Numbered from the stretch's first letter, positions 34,803 through 43,765 are shown. The stretch: DNA of 64,000 nucleotides from Streptomyces tuirus (GCF_014701095.1 NZ_AP023439.1:7242001-7306000), one strand, 5' to 3'. The notes: a model not told the origin generated them from the sequence alone. Numbers and translations: made by a program.

Positions 34803-35657
34803 TCACCCCGCCAGGGCCGTACGGGCCACCGCGAGGGCCTGTTCGGCGTAGCCCCGGCCGAACAGCACGGCGTGCACCAGCAGCGGAAACAGCTGGTGCA
34901 CGCCGACGCGCTCCACCCAGCCACCGGCGAGCGGCGCCTGCTCCTGGTAGCCGTCCAGCACCTGCTCCAGATGCGGACAGCCGAAGAGCCGCAGCATCGC
35001 CAGATCGGTCTCGCGATGCCCGCCGTGCGCGGCCGGGTCGATCAGCCAGACCTGCCCGTCGTCCGCCCACAGCACGTTGCCGCTCCACAGATCGCCGTGC
35101 AGCCGTGCGGGCGGCTCGGCGGGCCCCGCCAGCTCCGGAAGCCGCTCGCACACACGCTCCACGACGACCGCTTCACCGGTGCGGACGGTTCCCTGTTCGA
35201 CCGCCCGTCGCAGATAGGGCAGCACGCGCTGCTCGGCGTACCAGCGCGGCCAGTCGGCAGCGGGCTCGTTGCGCATCGGCGCGAGCCCGATGAACGCGTC
35301 CACCGGCCCGTCCGGCGGCGGCGCGCCGAACGCGGGCGCCCCGGCGGCGTGCAGCGCGGCCAGGTCCCGGCCGAACCGCACTGCCGCCTCCGGGCCCGGG
35401 CGCCCCCGCGGCACCCGGTCGATGACGAGCCAGCCCTCCTCCTGGCCGCGCACCGCCGGCACCCGTACGCTGCCCGCGGCGGCCAGCCAGCGCAGCCCCG
35501 CCGCCTCGGCCCGTGCCGCCCCCGGCGCGTCCGACCGCTTGACGACCACGACCCGCCCGTCGTCGAGAGTGACTTCGGCGAGAGCCCCCGACAGCGGCCT
35601 CTCGTTCCTGACGGCCCGGCCGGTGTGCCGGGCCACGACCTCCGCACGGGCGGCCAT
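34803..35657 (-). CDS. fructosamine kinase family protein
   Basis: This 284-aa kinase-like protein would phosphorylate ketoamine adducts of proteins or a related sugar amine. It carries PLSGALAEVTLDDGRVVVVKR, WLVIDRVPRG, LHGDLWSGNVLW (catalytic loop HGDxxxxN) and VWLIDPAAHGGHRETDLAMLRLFG (Mg-binding D and AH). Start ATG 35657. It is probably a single-gene unit. Confidence 0.9.
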   Translation of the reverse strand: MAARAEVVARHTGRAVRNERPLSGALAEVTLDDGRVVVVKRSDAPGAARAEAAGLRWLAAAGSVRVPAVRGQEEGWLVIDRVPRGRPGPEAAVRFGRDLAALHAAGAPAFGAPPPDGPVDAFIGLAPMRNEPAADWPRWYAEQRVLPYLRRAVEQGTVRTGEAVVVERVCERLPELAGPAEPPARLHGDLWSGNVLWADDGQVWLIDPAAHGGHRETDLAMLRLFGCPHLEQVLDGYQEQAPLAGGWVERVGVHQLFPLLVHAVLFGRGYAEQALAVARTALAG

Positions 35658-35891
35658 TCGTACCCCATTTCAGCGTCGTGCCCGACCGGCCCCCAGCGTA
35701 GGACGACGGCTCGAACCGGGGTTGCCGGCGACCTTCTCTTCAGCTGCGGCGAGAGGCCGTACGTGCGGGCGAAGTCGCCGCCCCGAGGGCCGTTTCGGGT
35801 TCTGGACATTCGGCACGTGCCGCTCACGCGGGGCGGTGAAATCCCGCCGCCTGCCGACAGAACAGGCCATCGCCGGGGAAGCAGTGGCGTC

Positions 35892-36215
35892 ATGACGAGT
35901 TCACCGTTCCAGCGCACCATCGCCCTGCCCGCCCCCGTCTGCGAACAGGCCGCACAGCACCTGGAGCAGGCCGCGCACCGGGCCATCGACGGCGTGGCGA
36001 TCCCCCTGAAGGCGTTCCGCACGGCCGCCGACAACGACTTCACCCTGCCCGTGTCGGTCGTCGAGCAGGCGGCGGCCTGTCTGCTGGTCCTCGCCACCGA
36101 GACCGCCCAGACCATCCCTCCGTCCGCGCTGCGCGCCACCATCAGCGTCGCGCTGCGGCTGCGCGACGCCGTGCAACTGGCCCACCAGCCCGCCCTCAGC
36201 AGCAGGTTCTGGTGA
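35892..36215 (+). CDS. small conserved hypothetical protein
   Basis: This 107-aa protein has no signal or membrane helix. It is rich in Ala and predicted helical (APVCEQAAQHLEQAAHRAIDG, VVEQAAACLLVLATETAQ). ATG 35892 lacks a strong RBS. It converges on a cluster of two leftward hypothetical genes. Function unknown. Confidence 0.6.
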   Translation: MTSSPFQRTIALPAPVCEQAAQHLEQAAHRAIDGVAIPLKAFRTAADNDFTLPVSVVEQAAACLLVLATETAQTIPPSALRATISVALRLRDAVQLAHQPALSSRFW

Positions 36216-36230
36216 GCCGGGCCCGGCCGC

Positions 36231-36764
36231 TCAGGTTCCGCGGAAGGCGACCTCAACCTGCCTGTGACGCAGCCCCTCCAGCGTGGCGTGCTGCCGCCGG
36301 GCGCGTTCGATGAGCTCGTCGAGCTCTCGCGGGTCGAGACGCGTGTCCGTGGCGGACAGATCGCGGAGGGTCTCCCAGCCCGCCAGCTTGCCCTCCACCC
36401 CCAGCGCCAGCGCCTCCAGCTCCCACAGCGTGCTCAGCGGGGACCGCCGTACCAGGCTGCCGTTGCTCTTCAGCCGCCCCACCTGCTCGGCGGCGCGGCC
36501 CGCGTAGACCTTGTAGCGGCGAACCGGGACGTCGAGGCGCCGCATGATGCGCAGCAGGCTCCTCCGGTCCTCGGCGATCTCTGCGGCGACCGGGGCCACC
36601 GCATCGGCGAGCGGGGTGCCACCGCACGACCGCACCAGATGGTGCACCCGCGCGGTCGCGGCGGTGGCACCGGCGAGATGGTCGTTGAGGTAGATGCCCA
36701 GCAGGGACGTGTCGGTGGCCGGGGCACGCCGGGCGTCCGGGGAATCCGCTCGCTGTTCCGTCAT
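36231..36764 (-). CDS. conserved hypothetical, helical-bundle protein
   Basis: This 177-aa protein has long amphipathic helices (SLLGIYLNDHLAGATAATARVHHLV, split; EIAEDRRSLLRIMRRLDVPV; GRLKSNGSLVRRSPLSTLWE; LDELIERARRQHATLEGLRH) that suggest a ferritin-like four-helix bundle. No clear metal-binding ExxH is seen. ATG 36764 has AGGAG and overlaps the next gene's stop (ATGA), so the pair forms a two-gene operon. Confidence 0.7.
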   Translation of the reverse strand: MTEQRADSPDARRAPATDTSLLGIYLNDHLAGATAATARVHHLVRSCGGTPLADAVAPVAAEIAEDRRSLLRIMRRLDVPVRRYKVYAGRAAEQVGRLKSNGSLVRRSPLSTLWELEALALGVEGKLAGWETLRDLSATDTRLDPRELDELIERARRQHATLEGLRHRQVEVAFRGT

Positions 36765-37393
36765 GACGCAGCTCCTGTCGTACTCCGGTCCTGCCCCACG
36801 GCCACCGTCGTGGTGATCCGTACGAGGCAGGGACGGCGGGGTGTCGAGCCGGATCCGAAGCGCACCGGGGGCTCGACCGGGGCGAGGGCGCCGAGGTCGT
36901 CGCCCTGGTAGGTGACGGCGGCCGAGGTGACCGGGTGCAGGTCCCGGGCGCCGTACCACTGGTGCCGTCCGGTCCGGGCGCTGGCGTGGGTGTGCGCTCC
37001 CAGCAGCAGCCTGGCGGGCCGGTCCCACAGCGAGATCCAGCCCGGGCGGGTGGCGAGCGCGCCCGGGACCGCCCGCAGCGCCAGACCCGGCAGGCTCCGG
37101 CGGCCCGTCCCGAACCGCAGGTGGAGCGGCGGGGCGGTGACGGTCCACTGGCGGCGGCCCGCGACCCGCACCTCGACCGGTACGACCCGCACCTCGTCGA
37201 ACACGTAGGTGCCGGCGACGAAGTCAGCCGTCTCGCGCGTCGGCGCCAGCAGCAGCCGGCGTCCGCGGGCCTCCTCGACCATCACGTCGCTGAACGGCCC
37301 GAACGGCGAGCGCGGCCAGTGGCCGAGCACCACGCGGGCGCCGGACGCCGTGCCGATCCCGGCGATCCAGCCGTCGAAACGCAGCGCCCGCAC
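36761..37393 (-). CDS. conserved hypothetical protein
   Basis: This 210-aa protein begins VRALRFDGWIAGIGTASGAR and contains HWPRSPFGPFSDVMVEEARG and LLLAPTRETADFVAGTYVFDE. I recall the same pattern in other streptomycetes as an uncharacterised soluble family. No catalytic motif is recognised. GTG 37393 has no RBS; a longer frame continues upstream into repeat-rich DNA but shows no further conserved-looking sequence. Operon with the helical-bundle gene downstream. Confidence 0.65.
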   Translation of the reverse strand: MRALRFDGWIAGIGTASGARVVLGHWPRSPFGPFSDVMVEEARGRRLLLAPTRETADFVAGTYVFDEVRVVPVEVRVAGRRQWTVTAPPLHLRFGTGRRSLPGLALRAVPGALATRPGWISLWDRPARLLLGAHTHASARTGRHQWYGARDLHPVTSAAVTYQGDDLGALAPVEPPVRFGSGSTPRRPCLVRITTTVAVGQDRSTTGAAS

Positions 37394-37545
37394 CGGAGGC
37401 CGGTTGCCCGCACGCGGGGCCGGACCTGCGGATCCGGGTCGGTGGGAGAACACGCGGGCCGGGTGCCCGGCGCCCCTGCGGCGAAACGGACCCCGACACC
37501 GCGCGCGACGCCCAAGGGACGGGCGGCCGGCCCTCCTGGGCGGCG

Positions 37546-37611
37546 CCGGGGGTCGGTCCGGGTTACCTCTGCCCGGGCGGTTCCGGGGGTCGGTCCGGGT
37601 TGCCTCTGCCC
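37546..37611. repeat. direct repeat, 37-bp period
   Basis: A 29-nt block beginning CCGGGGGTCGGTCC recurs at 37546-37574 and 37583-37611 with one A/G difference. Confidence 0.75.
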
Positions 37612-37652
37612 TGTCGACGTCCGCGCGGCGGGGGAGCGGCCGGGCACTGGAC

Positions 37653-37744
37653 GATTCGGCGGACGAGGCCGGGCGGCGCCGGTCCGCGCACCGCGGCGGA
37701 TTCGGCGGACGAGGCGGGGTGGCGCCGGTCCGTGCACCGCGGCC
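37653..37744. repeat. 46-bp tandem repeat, two copies
   Basis: Blocks 37653-37698 and 37699-37744, both beginning GATTCGGCGGACGAGG, differ at a few positions only. The period of 46 is incompatible with coding. Confidence 0.75.
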
Positions 37745-38037
37745 GCCCGGCGCTCCAGCTCCCGGACGTCGGACGGCGACGGCGCTCCTGAGCTGTCCCG
37801 CCGGCCGGCCCGGATGGTGGCGTTCGGCCGACGCTGGAGAAGACCTACCGGGGGGGGCGGCGCGGCGCGTCCCCCGGCCCGGCTCCGACGAAAGCGCCGA
37901 GGTCCGTCCGGGCCCGCCTCCTCGGCTATGTGGCCGAGGCCACGTCCTGGACGAGGCCCCGGTCACGTCCGGGGGCGGGAAGCGGCGGTTACCGTCTACG
38001 ACCAGATCCCCGCCCCCTTCCCTCGGACGGCCCGGCA

Positions 38038-38565
38038 GTGCAAGCAGATCTCTCCCCTGTCATCGCGGCGACCGCCCAGTGGCTGACCCGCGCCTTCCCC
38101 GCCTCCGGCGGCGCGCTGGCCTCCGCCCTGTGCGAGGTCCAGGCCCGGCAGGCCGTGACGGTCGCGGCCTGGCTCAGGTACCCGACCGCGATGGACGCCG
38201 CCCTGCTCGGCGTGTCGGGCCCCGGCGGTTCCGGGCGGCTCGACTGGGTCACCGGCGCCGACGCGGCCCTCGGCGACGACATGGACGCACACGCCTGGCG
38301 CACCTGGGTGGACGAGGTCGTGGCCAGCTGGGCGGCCTGCCTGCTCACCGACCCGGAGCTGGCGGACCGGGCCGTGGACGCCCTCGCCGACGGCAGCCAC
38401 GGCACCGGCAGCCGCGCCGAGTTCCGCCGGCTCGTCGCCCCCGACGACAGCGACCGGGACGCCGCCGCGCTGCTGCGCCACCCCGACCTGCTCGCCCCGG
38501 TCGCCGGTCTGCACCAGGCCCAGCTCCTCGACCGGCTGAACCCGGGCCGCACGCTGATCGCCTGA
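38038..38565 (+). CDS. hypothetical helical protein
   Basis: This 175-aa soluble, Ala-rich protein opens with VQADLSPVIAATAQWLTRAF and ends near QLLDRLNPGRTLIA. No motif was recognised. GTG 38038 was chosen because the upstream frame runs through repeat-like DNA; the RBS is weak. Codon use matches its neighbours. Confidence 0.55.
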   Translation: MQADLSPVIAATAQWLTRAFPASGGALASALCEVQARQAVTVAAWLRYPTAMDAALLGVSGPGGSGRLDWVTGADAALGDDMDAHAWRTWVDEVVASWAACLLTDPELADRAVDALADGSHGTGSRAEFRRLVAPDDSDRDAAALLRHPDLLAPVAGLHQAQLLDRLNPGRTLIA

Positions 38566-38780
38566 CGAACACCGCGCGAGGCTCCCACCGCCGCGCCGGC
38601 CGCCTCACCCTCTGTGACTCACCGGTTTGCCGTACGCGACCGTGCCGTGCCCGCACGGTGGGCGGAGGCTGAGCGTGGCTCGACGGCCCTCCGGCCCGTG
38701 TTCAGCCGGCCGCGGCCCTTTTCCGCCGGCCCGGGGCGCGGCCGTCGTGCCGCGCCGCCGCCGACGGAGGAGAGACCGAC

Positions 38781-39746
38781 ATGACCACCGCCCTCTCGCG
38801 CAGCTGGGAACACGCCGTCGTCACCGGCGGCGCCGGGTTCGTCGGCTCCCATGTGTGCGCCGCCCTGCTGGGCGCGGGCGCGGCCGTCACCTGCGTGGAC
38901 GACTTCAGCAGCGGCCGGCCCGAGAACATCTCGCCGCTGCTCGAACAGCCCGGCTTCACGCTCGTCCAGGCCGACGTCGCCGAGGGCCTGCGGATCAAAC
39001 GGCCACCGGACCTCGTCCTGCACCTGGCCTCCCCCGAGTCCCCGGCGGACTACCTGCGCCTGCCGCTGCACACCCTGGAGACCGGCAGTACCGGCACCCG
39101 CAACGCCCTGGACCTCGCGCACTCCTCCGGCGCCCGCTTCGTCCTCGCCTCGAGCTCCGGCGTCTACGGAGACCCGCGGCAGAACCCCCAGGACGAGCGC
39201 TACCGGGGCAACGCCGACCCGGTCGGCCCGCGCAGCACCCACGACGAGGCCAAGCGCTTCGCCGAGGCGCTGACCACCGCCCATGCCGACGCCCGTGGCA
39301 CCGACACCTGCGTCGTGCGGCTGTTCACCACCTACGGCCCCCGGATGCGCGGCCACGACGGGCGCGCCGTGCCGACCTTCGTACGGCAGGCCCTCGCCGG
39401 CGAACCCCTCACCGTGACCGGCGACGGCCGCCAGACCCGGTCGCTGTGCTACGTCGACGACGCCGTGCGCGGCATCCTGGCCGCCGCCGCCCACGGCATG
39501 CGCGGCCCCGTCAACATCGGCAACCCGACCGAGACCACCGTGCTCGACCTGGCACGCCTGGTCGTCGAACTCGCCGAGTCCTCCTCGGAGATCCGCCACA
39601 TCGACCGCCCGGCGGACGACCCGGCCGTGTGCTGCCCGGACATCACACTGGCCCGCGACAAGCTCGGCTGGGACCCGCAGGTGCGTGCCGAGGAGGGGCT
39701 GCGGCGCACGATCACGTGGTTCCGCGAGGCCGGTACCGACAACTGA
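38781..39746 (+). CDS. NAD-dependent epimerase/dehydratase, atypical YxxxK
   Basis: This 321-aa extended SDR has a Rossmann motif TGGAGFVGSHV (residues 15-25), DDFSSGRPENI and ASSSGVYGDPRQNP, like UDP-glucuronate decarboxylases and related nucleotide-sugar enzymes. The catalytic YxxxK reads HDEAK (His154, Lys158): the codon is CAC where TAC is expected. The rest of the fold is intact (VRLFTTYGPRM, QTRSLCYVDDAVRGI, INIGNPTE-like VNIGNPTETTVLDLA). Activity is therefore uncertain. The following genes (a short relic and a GT2 glycosyltransferase) fit a surface-glycan role. Confidence 0.88.
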   Translation: MTTALSRSWEHAVVTGGAGFVGSHVCAALLGAGAAVTCVDDFSSGRPENISPLLEQPGFTLVQADVAEGLRIKRPPDLVLHLASPESPADYLRLPLHTLETGSTGTRNALDLAHSSGARFVLASSSGVYGDPRQNPQDERYRGNADPVGPRSTHDEAKRFAEALTTAHADARGTDTCVVRLFTTYGPRMRGHDGRAVPTFVRQALAGEPLTVTGDGRQTRSLCYVDDAVRGILAAAAHGMRGPVNIGNPTETTVLDLARLVVELAESSSEIRHIDRPADDPAVCCPDITLARDKLGWDPQVRAEEGLRRTITWFREAGTDN

Positions 39747-39809
39747 CCGCCCGCACACCCCGTTTCGCCGAGCCCTGGTGCCTCCCGACCGCCGAAAGGC
39801 CGCCTCCCC

Positions 39810-39929
39810 ATGCGCGTCCCCCGAACCAGCGCCCTCCTCCACGACCCCGCTGCCACCCTGGTGACCGAGGGGCCGCCCCTCGCCGCCCTGGCCGGCCGCC
39901 CGTCCGACGACGCCGGAGTCCGGCGATGA
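39810..39929 (+). CDS. 39-aa ORF, possible HAD phosphatase relic
   Basis: ATG 39810 opens a 39-residue reading frame whose TGA overlaps the ATG of the next gene (ATGA). The stretch ALLHDPAATLVTEGPP resembles the HAD motif I context (FDRDGTL) with the second Asp and Gly lost. It may be a truncated gene or a translational-coupling leader, and it could equally be chance. Confidence 0.3.
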   Translation: MRVPRTSALLHDPAATLVTEGPPLAALAGRPSDDAGVRR

Positions 39930-40999
39930 TCCGATCCCACACCCCGGCCCGAGACGTCGCGTACGCCGTCGTCGTCTCCACCCTCGGCGGACCCGGTCTG
40001 CGGGTCTGCCTGCACGCCCTCGCCGAGGCGACCGGGCCCGGCCCGGTCCGGGTGGTCCTGGTCGACGACCGGCCGGAGGCCACCCGGAGACCCCTCACCG
40101 CCGCCGTCCCCCCGTCCCTGCGCGAGCGCACCATCGTCGTGCCCGGCGGCGCGCGCGGCCCCGCCGCCGCCCGCAACCTCGGCTGGCGGGCCGCCGGTGA
40201 CGTGCCCTGGATCGTCTTCCTCGAGGACGACGTCGTCCCCGGCCCCACCTGGGGTGACGACCTGACCCTCGACCTGGCCGCGGCGACCGGGCGCACCGCC
40301 GGGAGCACCGCCCGCATCGACGTGCCCCTGCCCACCGACCGGCGCCCCACGGACTGGGAACGCGACACGGCCGGACTCGCCGGGGCCCGCTGGATCACCG
40401 CCGACACGGCGTACCGCCGCACCGCGCTGGTCGCCACTGGGGGATTCGACGAACGCTTCGGGCAGGCCTTCCGGGAGGACGCCGATCTCGCCCTGCGCAT
40501 GCTCGACGCCGGCTGGACGCTCACCGGCGGCCGGCGAACCACCACCCACCCCGTGCGGGAGGCCGGGCGCTGGATCTCCGTCCGGCTCCAGGCAGGCAAC
40601 GCCGACGACGTGCTGATGACCCGGCTGCACGGCCGGCACTGGTGGCGCCGCGCGGAGACCCCGCGCGGGCGTCTGCCCCTGCACCTGGCGGTGACCGGAG
40701 CGGCGGTGACGGCTGTCGGCTGCGCCCTGCTCGGCCGGCACCGGGCCGCCACGGCCTGCGCCGCGCTGTGGCTGGCCGGCACCACCGAATTCGCCCTCGC
40801 CCGCATCACGCCCGGGCCGGGCACCCGCGACGAGGTGCTCACCATGACGGTGACCAGTGCCCTCGTCCCGCCCGCCGCGACCTGGCACTGGCTGCGCGGG
40901 CGGCTCGTGCACCGAAGGGCCCGGCCGCACACCCCGTTCCAGAGCGCCGCGCCGGCGCCCGAGCCCCGCCCGGCGGTCAGGGAACCGCAGCGGTCATGA
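39926..40999 (+). CDS. family-2 glycosyltransferase with C-terminal TM helices
   Basis: This 357-aa inverting GT-A-fold transferase shows VVVSTLGGPGLRVCLHALAE, VVLVDDRPEA, ARGPAAARNLGWRAAG, IVFLEDDVVPGP (acidic DxD-like site) and QAFREDADLALRMLDAG. Two or three hydrophobic segments follow (TGAAVTAVGCALLG, AATACAALWLAGTTEFAL, LVPPAATWHWLRG), so it is membrane-attached. ATG 39926 has GGAG upstream. Together with the epimerase it probably decorates a cell-surface glycan or a secondary metabolite. Confidence 0.9.
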   Translation: MIRSHTPARDVAYAVVVSTLGGPGLRVCLHALAEATGPGPVRVVLVDDRPEATRRPLTAAVPPSLRERTIVVPGGARGPAAARNLGWRAAGDVPWIVFLEDDVVPGPTWGDDLTLDLAAATGRTAGSTARIDVPLPTDRRPTDWERDTAGLAGARWITADTAYRRTALVATGGFDERFGQAFREDADLALRMLDAGWTLTGGRRTTTHPVREAGRWISVRLQAGNADDVLMTRLHGRHWWRRAETPRGRLPLHLAVTGAAVTAVGCALLGRHRAATACAALWLAGTTEFALARITPGPGTRDEVLTMTVTSALVPPAATWHWLRGRLVHRRARPHTPFQSAAPAPEPRPAVREPQRS

Positions 41000-41048
41000 C
41001 ACCGACGCTCGGCCCCAGGCGCAGGCGCTCGGCCCCAGGCGCACGAAA

Positions 41049-41084
41049 GCGGGGCCCGTCACCCGGAAGGGAGACGGGCCCCGC
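41049..41084. terminator. bidirectional hairpin terminator
   Basis: GCGGGGCCCGTC (41049-41060) pairs perfectly with GACGGGCCCCGC (41073-41084), 12 bp with a 12-nt loop. It lies between the convergent GT2 and hemerythrin genes. A direct repeat GCTCGGCCCCAGGCGCA occurs twice just upstream. Confidence 0.85.
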
Positions 41085-41101
41085 ACAGTGCGGTGACCGG
41101 G

Positions 41102-41665
41102 CTACTCGAACTTGCCCCGGCCGCTCAGGGCGTCACGCAGCCGGTCCACCAGCCCGGCGCCCGGAGCGAGGAGTTTGTTCGCCGGTGGCTTGTCCGGGGC
41201 AGCCGGGTGCGGCCGGGTCGGGGCGATCTTCTTCGCCCTGCGTACCTTGTCGCCCAGCTCGTTGAGCGCGTCCATCGGGCAGGCCTGCCGCAGCCGCGGG
41301 AAGAGGTTGCCCTCCTCGTCGGCGACATGCGCGCGGATCTCGCTCATCAGCATGCCCATCAGGCGGTCGAAATCGGCGTCGCCCGCGTCGCAGCGCTCCA
41401 GGTCCTTCATGATCTGCTCGGCCGTGGCATGGTCCTTGAGCTCCTGGTCGGCGAGGGCGTCGCCACCCGCCACGTGCTCGCGTACGGCCGGGTAGAGATA
41501 GGCCTCCTCGGCCACCGAGTGCCGTACCAGCTCGATCGTGACCTGGTCGGCGTACACCTTGCGGTCCTGGTGGCCGGACGGCAGGGCCTCGATTCTCCCG
41601 AACATCTCCTCGACCTCGCGGTGATCGGTCACCAGCTCGTCGATGACGTTTCCTCCGTGTCCCAT
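41102..41665 (-). CDS. hemerythrin-like cation-binding domain protein
   Basis: This 187-aa four-helix-bundle protein has hemerythrin spacing of His and Glu: VTDHREVEEMFGR, LVRHSVAEEAYLYPAVREH, LKDHATAEQIMKDL and RAHVADEEGNLFPRL. A di-iron or related metal centre for oxygen, NO or redox sensing is likely. A basic, proline-rich tail follows. ATG 41665 has AGGAGG eight nt upstream; GTG 41674 overlaps the RBS and is rejected. Confidence 0.9.
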   Translation of the reverse strand: MGHGGNVIDELVTDHREVEEMFGRIEALPSGHQDRKVYADQVTIELVRHSVAEEAYLYPAVREHVAGGDALADQELKDHATAEQIMKDLERCDAGDADFDRLMGMLMSEIRAHVADEEGNLFPRLRQACPMDALNELGDKVRRAKKIAPTRPHPAAPDKPPANKLLAPGAGLVDRLRDALSGRGKFE

Positions 41666-41742
41666 GTCCTTCACCTCCTGCGCTCGGGTCCCCCCGGCTC
41701 AGGGGGGTTAACGTGCGGTCCCGCCGGTGCTGTACCGGCGGT

Positions 41743-42276
41743 TCAGGCGGGGAGCTTGGCCCGGACACGCCCGGCCGCGGCGGCCGGCCGTGCGGTGGCG
41801 CGCACGGAGCGGCGCACCAGACCGGCGTCGCGCCGCACATCGCGGGCCGCGTGGGAGCCGCGCCACACCACCGAAGGGCGCGCCCCGGTGTCGTCGGCCG
41901 TGATCAGCAGCCCGCCGAGCATGGACATGTTCTTGAAGAAGTGGATGCGCTGCTGTGCCCGCTCCTCGGGGTCCTCCGCCTCCCAGAAGCGGTGCCCCGC
42001 CAGCGTCGTGGGCACCAGCGTGGCGGCGATGGCCAGCGCCGCCGGGCGCGGCATGCGCCCCGTGGCCAGCATCAGCCCCGCGACGACCTGTACGGCGCCG
42101 CTGAGCCGTACGACCTGCTCGGTGCGGTCCGGCAGCGCCGGGATGCGTTCGGTGACGGGTCGGACGACAGGCTCGGCGGCGTCGGCGACCTGTTTCGGGT
42201 CGCGGACGGAGTTCATGCCGCCCGTGAGGAACATCGAGGCCAGCAAGGGGCGGCCGAGCACACGCAACAGACTCAT
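41743..42276 (-). CDS. DoxX family membrane protein
   Basis: This 177-aa protein matches DoxX: GRPLLASMFLTGGMNSVRDP, VVRLSGAVQVVAGLMLATGRMPRPAALAIAATLVPTTL and HRFWEAEDPEERAQQRIHFFKNMSMLGGLL. About four helices precede a basic C-terminal tail of 60 residues. It lies downstream of the M20 amidohydrolase and upstream of the hemerythrin gene on the same strand. Confidence 0.9.
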   Translation of the reverse strand: MSLLRVLGRPLLASMFLTGGMNSVRDPKQVADAAEPVVRPVTERIPALPDRTEQVVRLSGAVQVVAGLMLATGRMPRPAALAIAATLVPTTLAGHRFWEAEDPEERAQQRIHFFKNMSMLGGLLITADDTGARPSVVWRGSHAARDVRRDAGLVRRSVRATARPAAAAGRVRAKLPA

Positions 42277-42339
42277 GGCGCTCTCCAGGGAGTCGGTGGG
42301 TAGAGCGCTCGACGGGTTCCCCCGTCGGGGACGAAACAG

Positions 42340-43515
42340 TCACCCCGCACGGTGCCGTGCCCACGCCTCGTCGCGCAGCTCCCCGGACAGCAGGACGTCG
42401 GCGGCGGTGCGGGCGAGCGCCCGGGCCGCGGCCAGGAGCACCTCGCGGGCCCGGGGCGAGGCGGCCGCCTCGGCGAACTCTGGGGTGTGGTCGGAACCGT
42501 CCTCGTCCATGATCGCGACGAACGGGTGGATGGCCGGTACCCGTGCGCTGACGTTGCCGATGTCGGACGAGCCCAGGTACACGCCGGGCGCCGGCGGCGA
42601 CAGCGCGATGCCGTCCCGGGCCAGATGCGCGGCGAACCGCTCGGACAGCACCTCGCTGTCCCGGAAGTGCTCGTAGCGCACGGTGGCCTGCTCCACCTCG
42701 GCGGTGGTGCCGGTGGCCCGGGCCACCCCGTCCGCGCACACCCGCAGCCGCTCCGTCAGGTCCTCCAGGGCGGCCGTCGTCGCCGCGCGCAGACCGAACA
42801 GCCCCGCGGCGTACTCCGGGACGATGTTCGTGGCCGTGCCGCCGTGCGTGACGATGCCCTGCACGTGCGAGCCCTCCGGCAGCCGGCGCCCCAGCACGGC
42901 CAGCACGTTGAACAGTTCCACGAGCGCGGCCAGCGCGTCGACGCCCTCCGTGGGATTGCCGGTGGGGTGGGCGGCCCGGCCGTGGAAGGCCACCCGGTAC
43001 TGCACCTGCGCGGTCAGCGGTGCCCGCACCCAGTCGTGCACCCCGGGGTGGAACATCAGCGCCGCGTCGACGTCGTCGAACACCCCGGCCTCCACCTCGA
43101 TCGCCTTGCCGCCGCCGCCCTCCTCGGCGGGCGTGCCGACCGCCAGCACCGTCCCGGCGGAAGCCTCCGGCACGGCGGCCACCGCCAGGGCGGCGCCCAG
43201 TCCGGCGGCCGCGATGAGGTTGTGGCCGCAGGCGTGGCCGAGGCCGGGCAGGGCGTCGTACTCCATCAGCAGCGCCACGGCGGGCCGGCCCCGGCCCGAG
43301 CGGGCGGTGAACGCCGTCGGCATCCCCGCCACGCCGCGCTCCACGGCGAACCCGACACGTTCCAGCTCGCCCGAGAGCAGGGCGGACGCCCGCTGCTCGG
43401 CGAAGGCGATCTCGGGGTCGGCGTGCAGGTGCCGGGCCACCCCCCACAGCAGGTCGGCCCGGGCCGTCACCTCCTCGTCTACGGCCTGGTGCACGGCGTC
43501 GAGCGGACGGGTCAC
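42340..43515 (-). CDS. M20D-family amidohydrolase
   Basis: This 391-aa M20 metallopeptidase-family protein is likely a cytoplasmic amidase acting on N-acyl or p-aminobenzoyl-glutamate-type substrates. Metal ligands are visible in LPGLGHACGHNLIAAA, GTPAEEGGGGKA and FHPGVHDW, and the dimerisation domain contains HPTGNPTEGVDALAALVELF. The C-terminus contains SSDIGNVSARVPAIHPFV. It diverges from the decarboxylase gene by 250 nt. Confidence 0.9.
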   Translation of the reverse strand: MTRPLDAVHQAVDEEVTARADLLWGVARHLHADPEIAFAEQRASALLSGELERVGFAVERGVAGMPTAFTARSGRGRPAVALLMEYDALPGLGHACGHNLIAAAGLGAALAVAAVPEASAGTVLAVGTPAEEGGGGKAIEVEAGVFDDVDAALMFHPGVHDWVRAPLTAQVQYRVAFHGRAAHPTGNPTEGVDALAALVELFNVLAVLGRRLPEGSHVQGIVTHGGTATNIVPEYAAGLFGLRAATTAALEDLTERLRVCADGVARATGTTAEVEQATVRYEHFRDSEVLSERFAAHLARDGIALSPPAPGVYLGSSDIGNVSARVPAIHPFVAIMDEDGSDHTPEFAEAAASPRAREVLLAAARALARTAADVLLSGELRDEAWARHRAG

Positions 43516-43765
43516 GGGGTCTCCTGCACGTCGGCTGCGGTGTGCGTCCCCGGGAAAGGGGCCCCACCCGCGACGGGGCGGGCCTCGCCACGGGTGCCGG
43601 TTCGGTTCCCCGCCCGGGTTTCACCCCACGCCGTCGCGACACCCCCGTCGTCGCGCCACAGCGTTTCGGCGGGTGCCCGGGGTCAACACGGTCGGCGTAC
43701 CCGCCGGGCCACGACAGCGTGGACGCCGCGGCGGCGGCTCGGGCGGGCCGGAACCGGGAGGAACC

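Larger units (their letters stand above)
37394..38037. other. intergenic region with tandem duplications
   Basis: This 644-nt spacer has no convincing gene. It contains two tandem duplications: a 29-nt block twice at 37-nt period (37546-37611) and a 46-bp block twice (37653-37744). The periods are not multiples of 3, and reading frames there are not conserved between copies. Confidence 0.6.

Noticed and set aside
41000..41101. Direct repeat GCTCGGCCCCAGGCGCA twice as a possible attachment site
   Set aside because: It lies beside a hairpin terminator with no integrase or tRNA nearby, so it is simple duplication.
42277..43515. DoxX, hemerythrin and M20 genes as a single functional operon
   Set aside because: They are on the same strand but separated by about 65-80 nt with separate RBSs and unrelated products, so no shared role is claimed.
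43660..43700. Possible SigB-type promoter GTTTCG...GGGTCA before the decarboxylase gene
   Set aside because: Spacing is about 11 nt, shorter than the known 14-16, and the -10 is imperfect.
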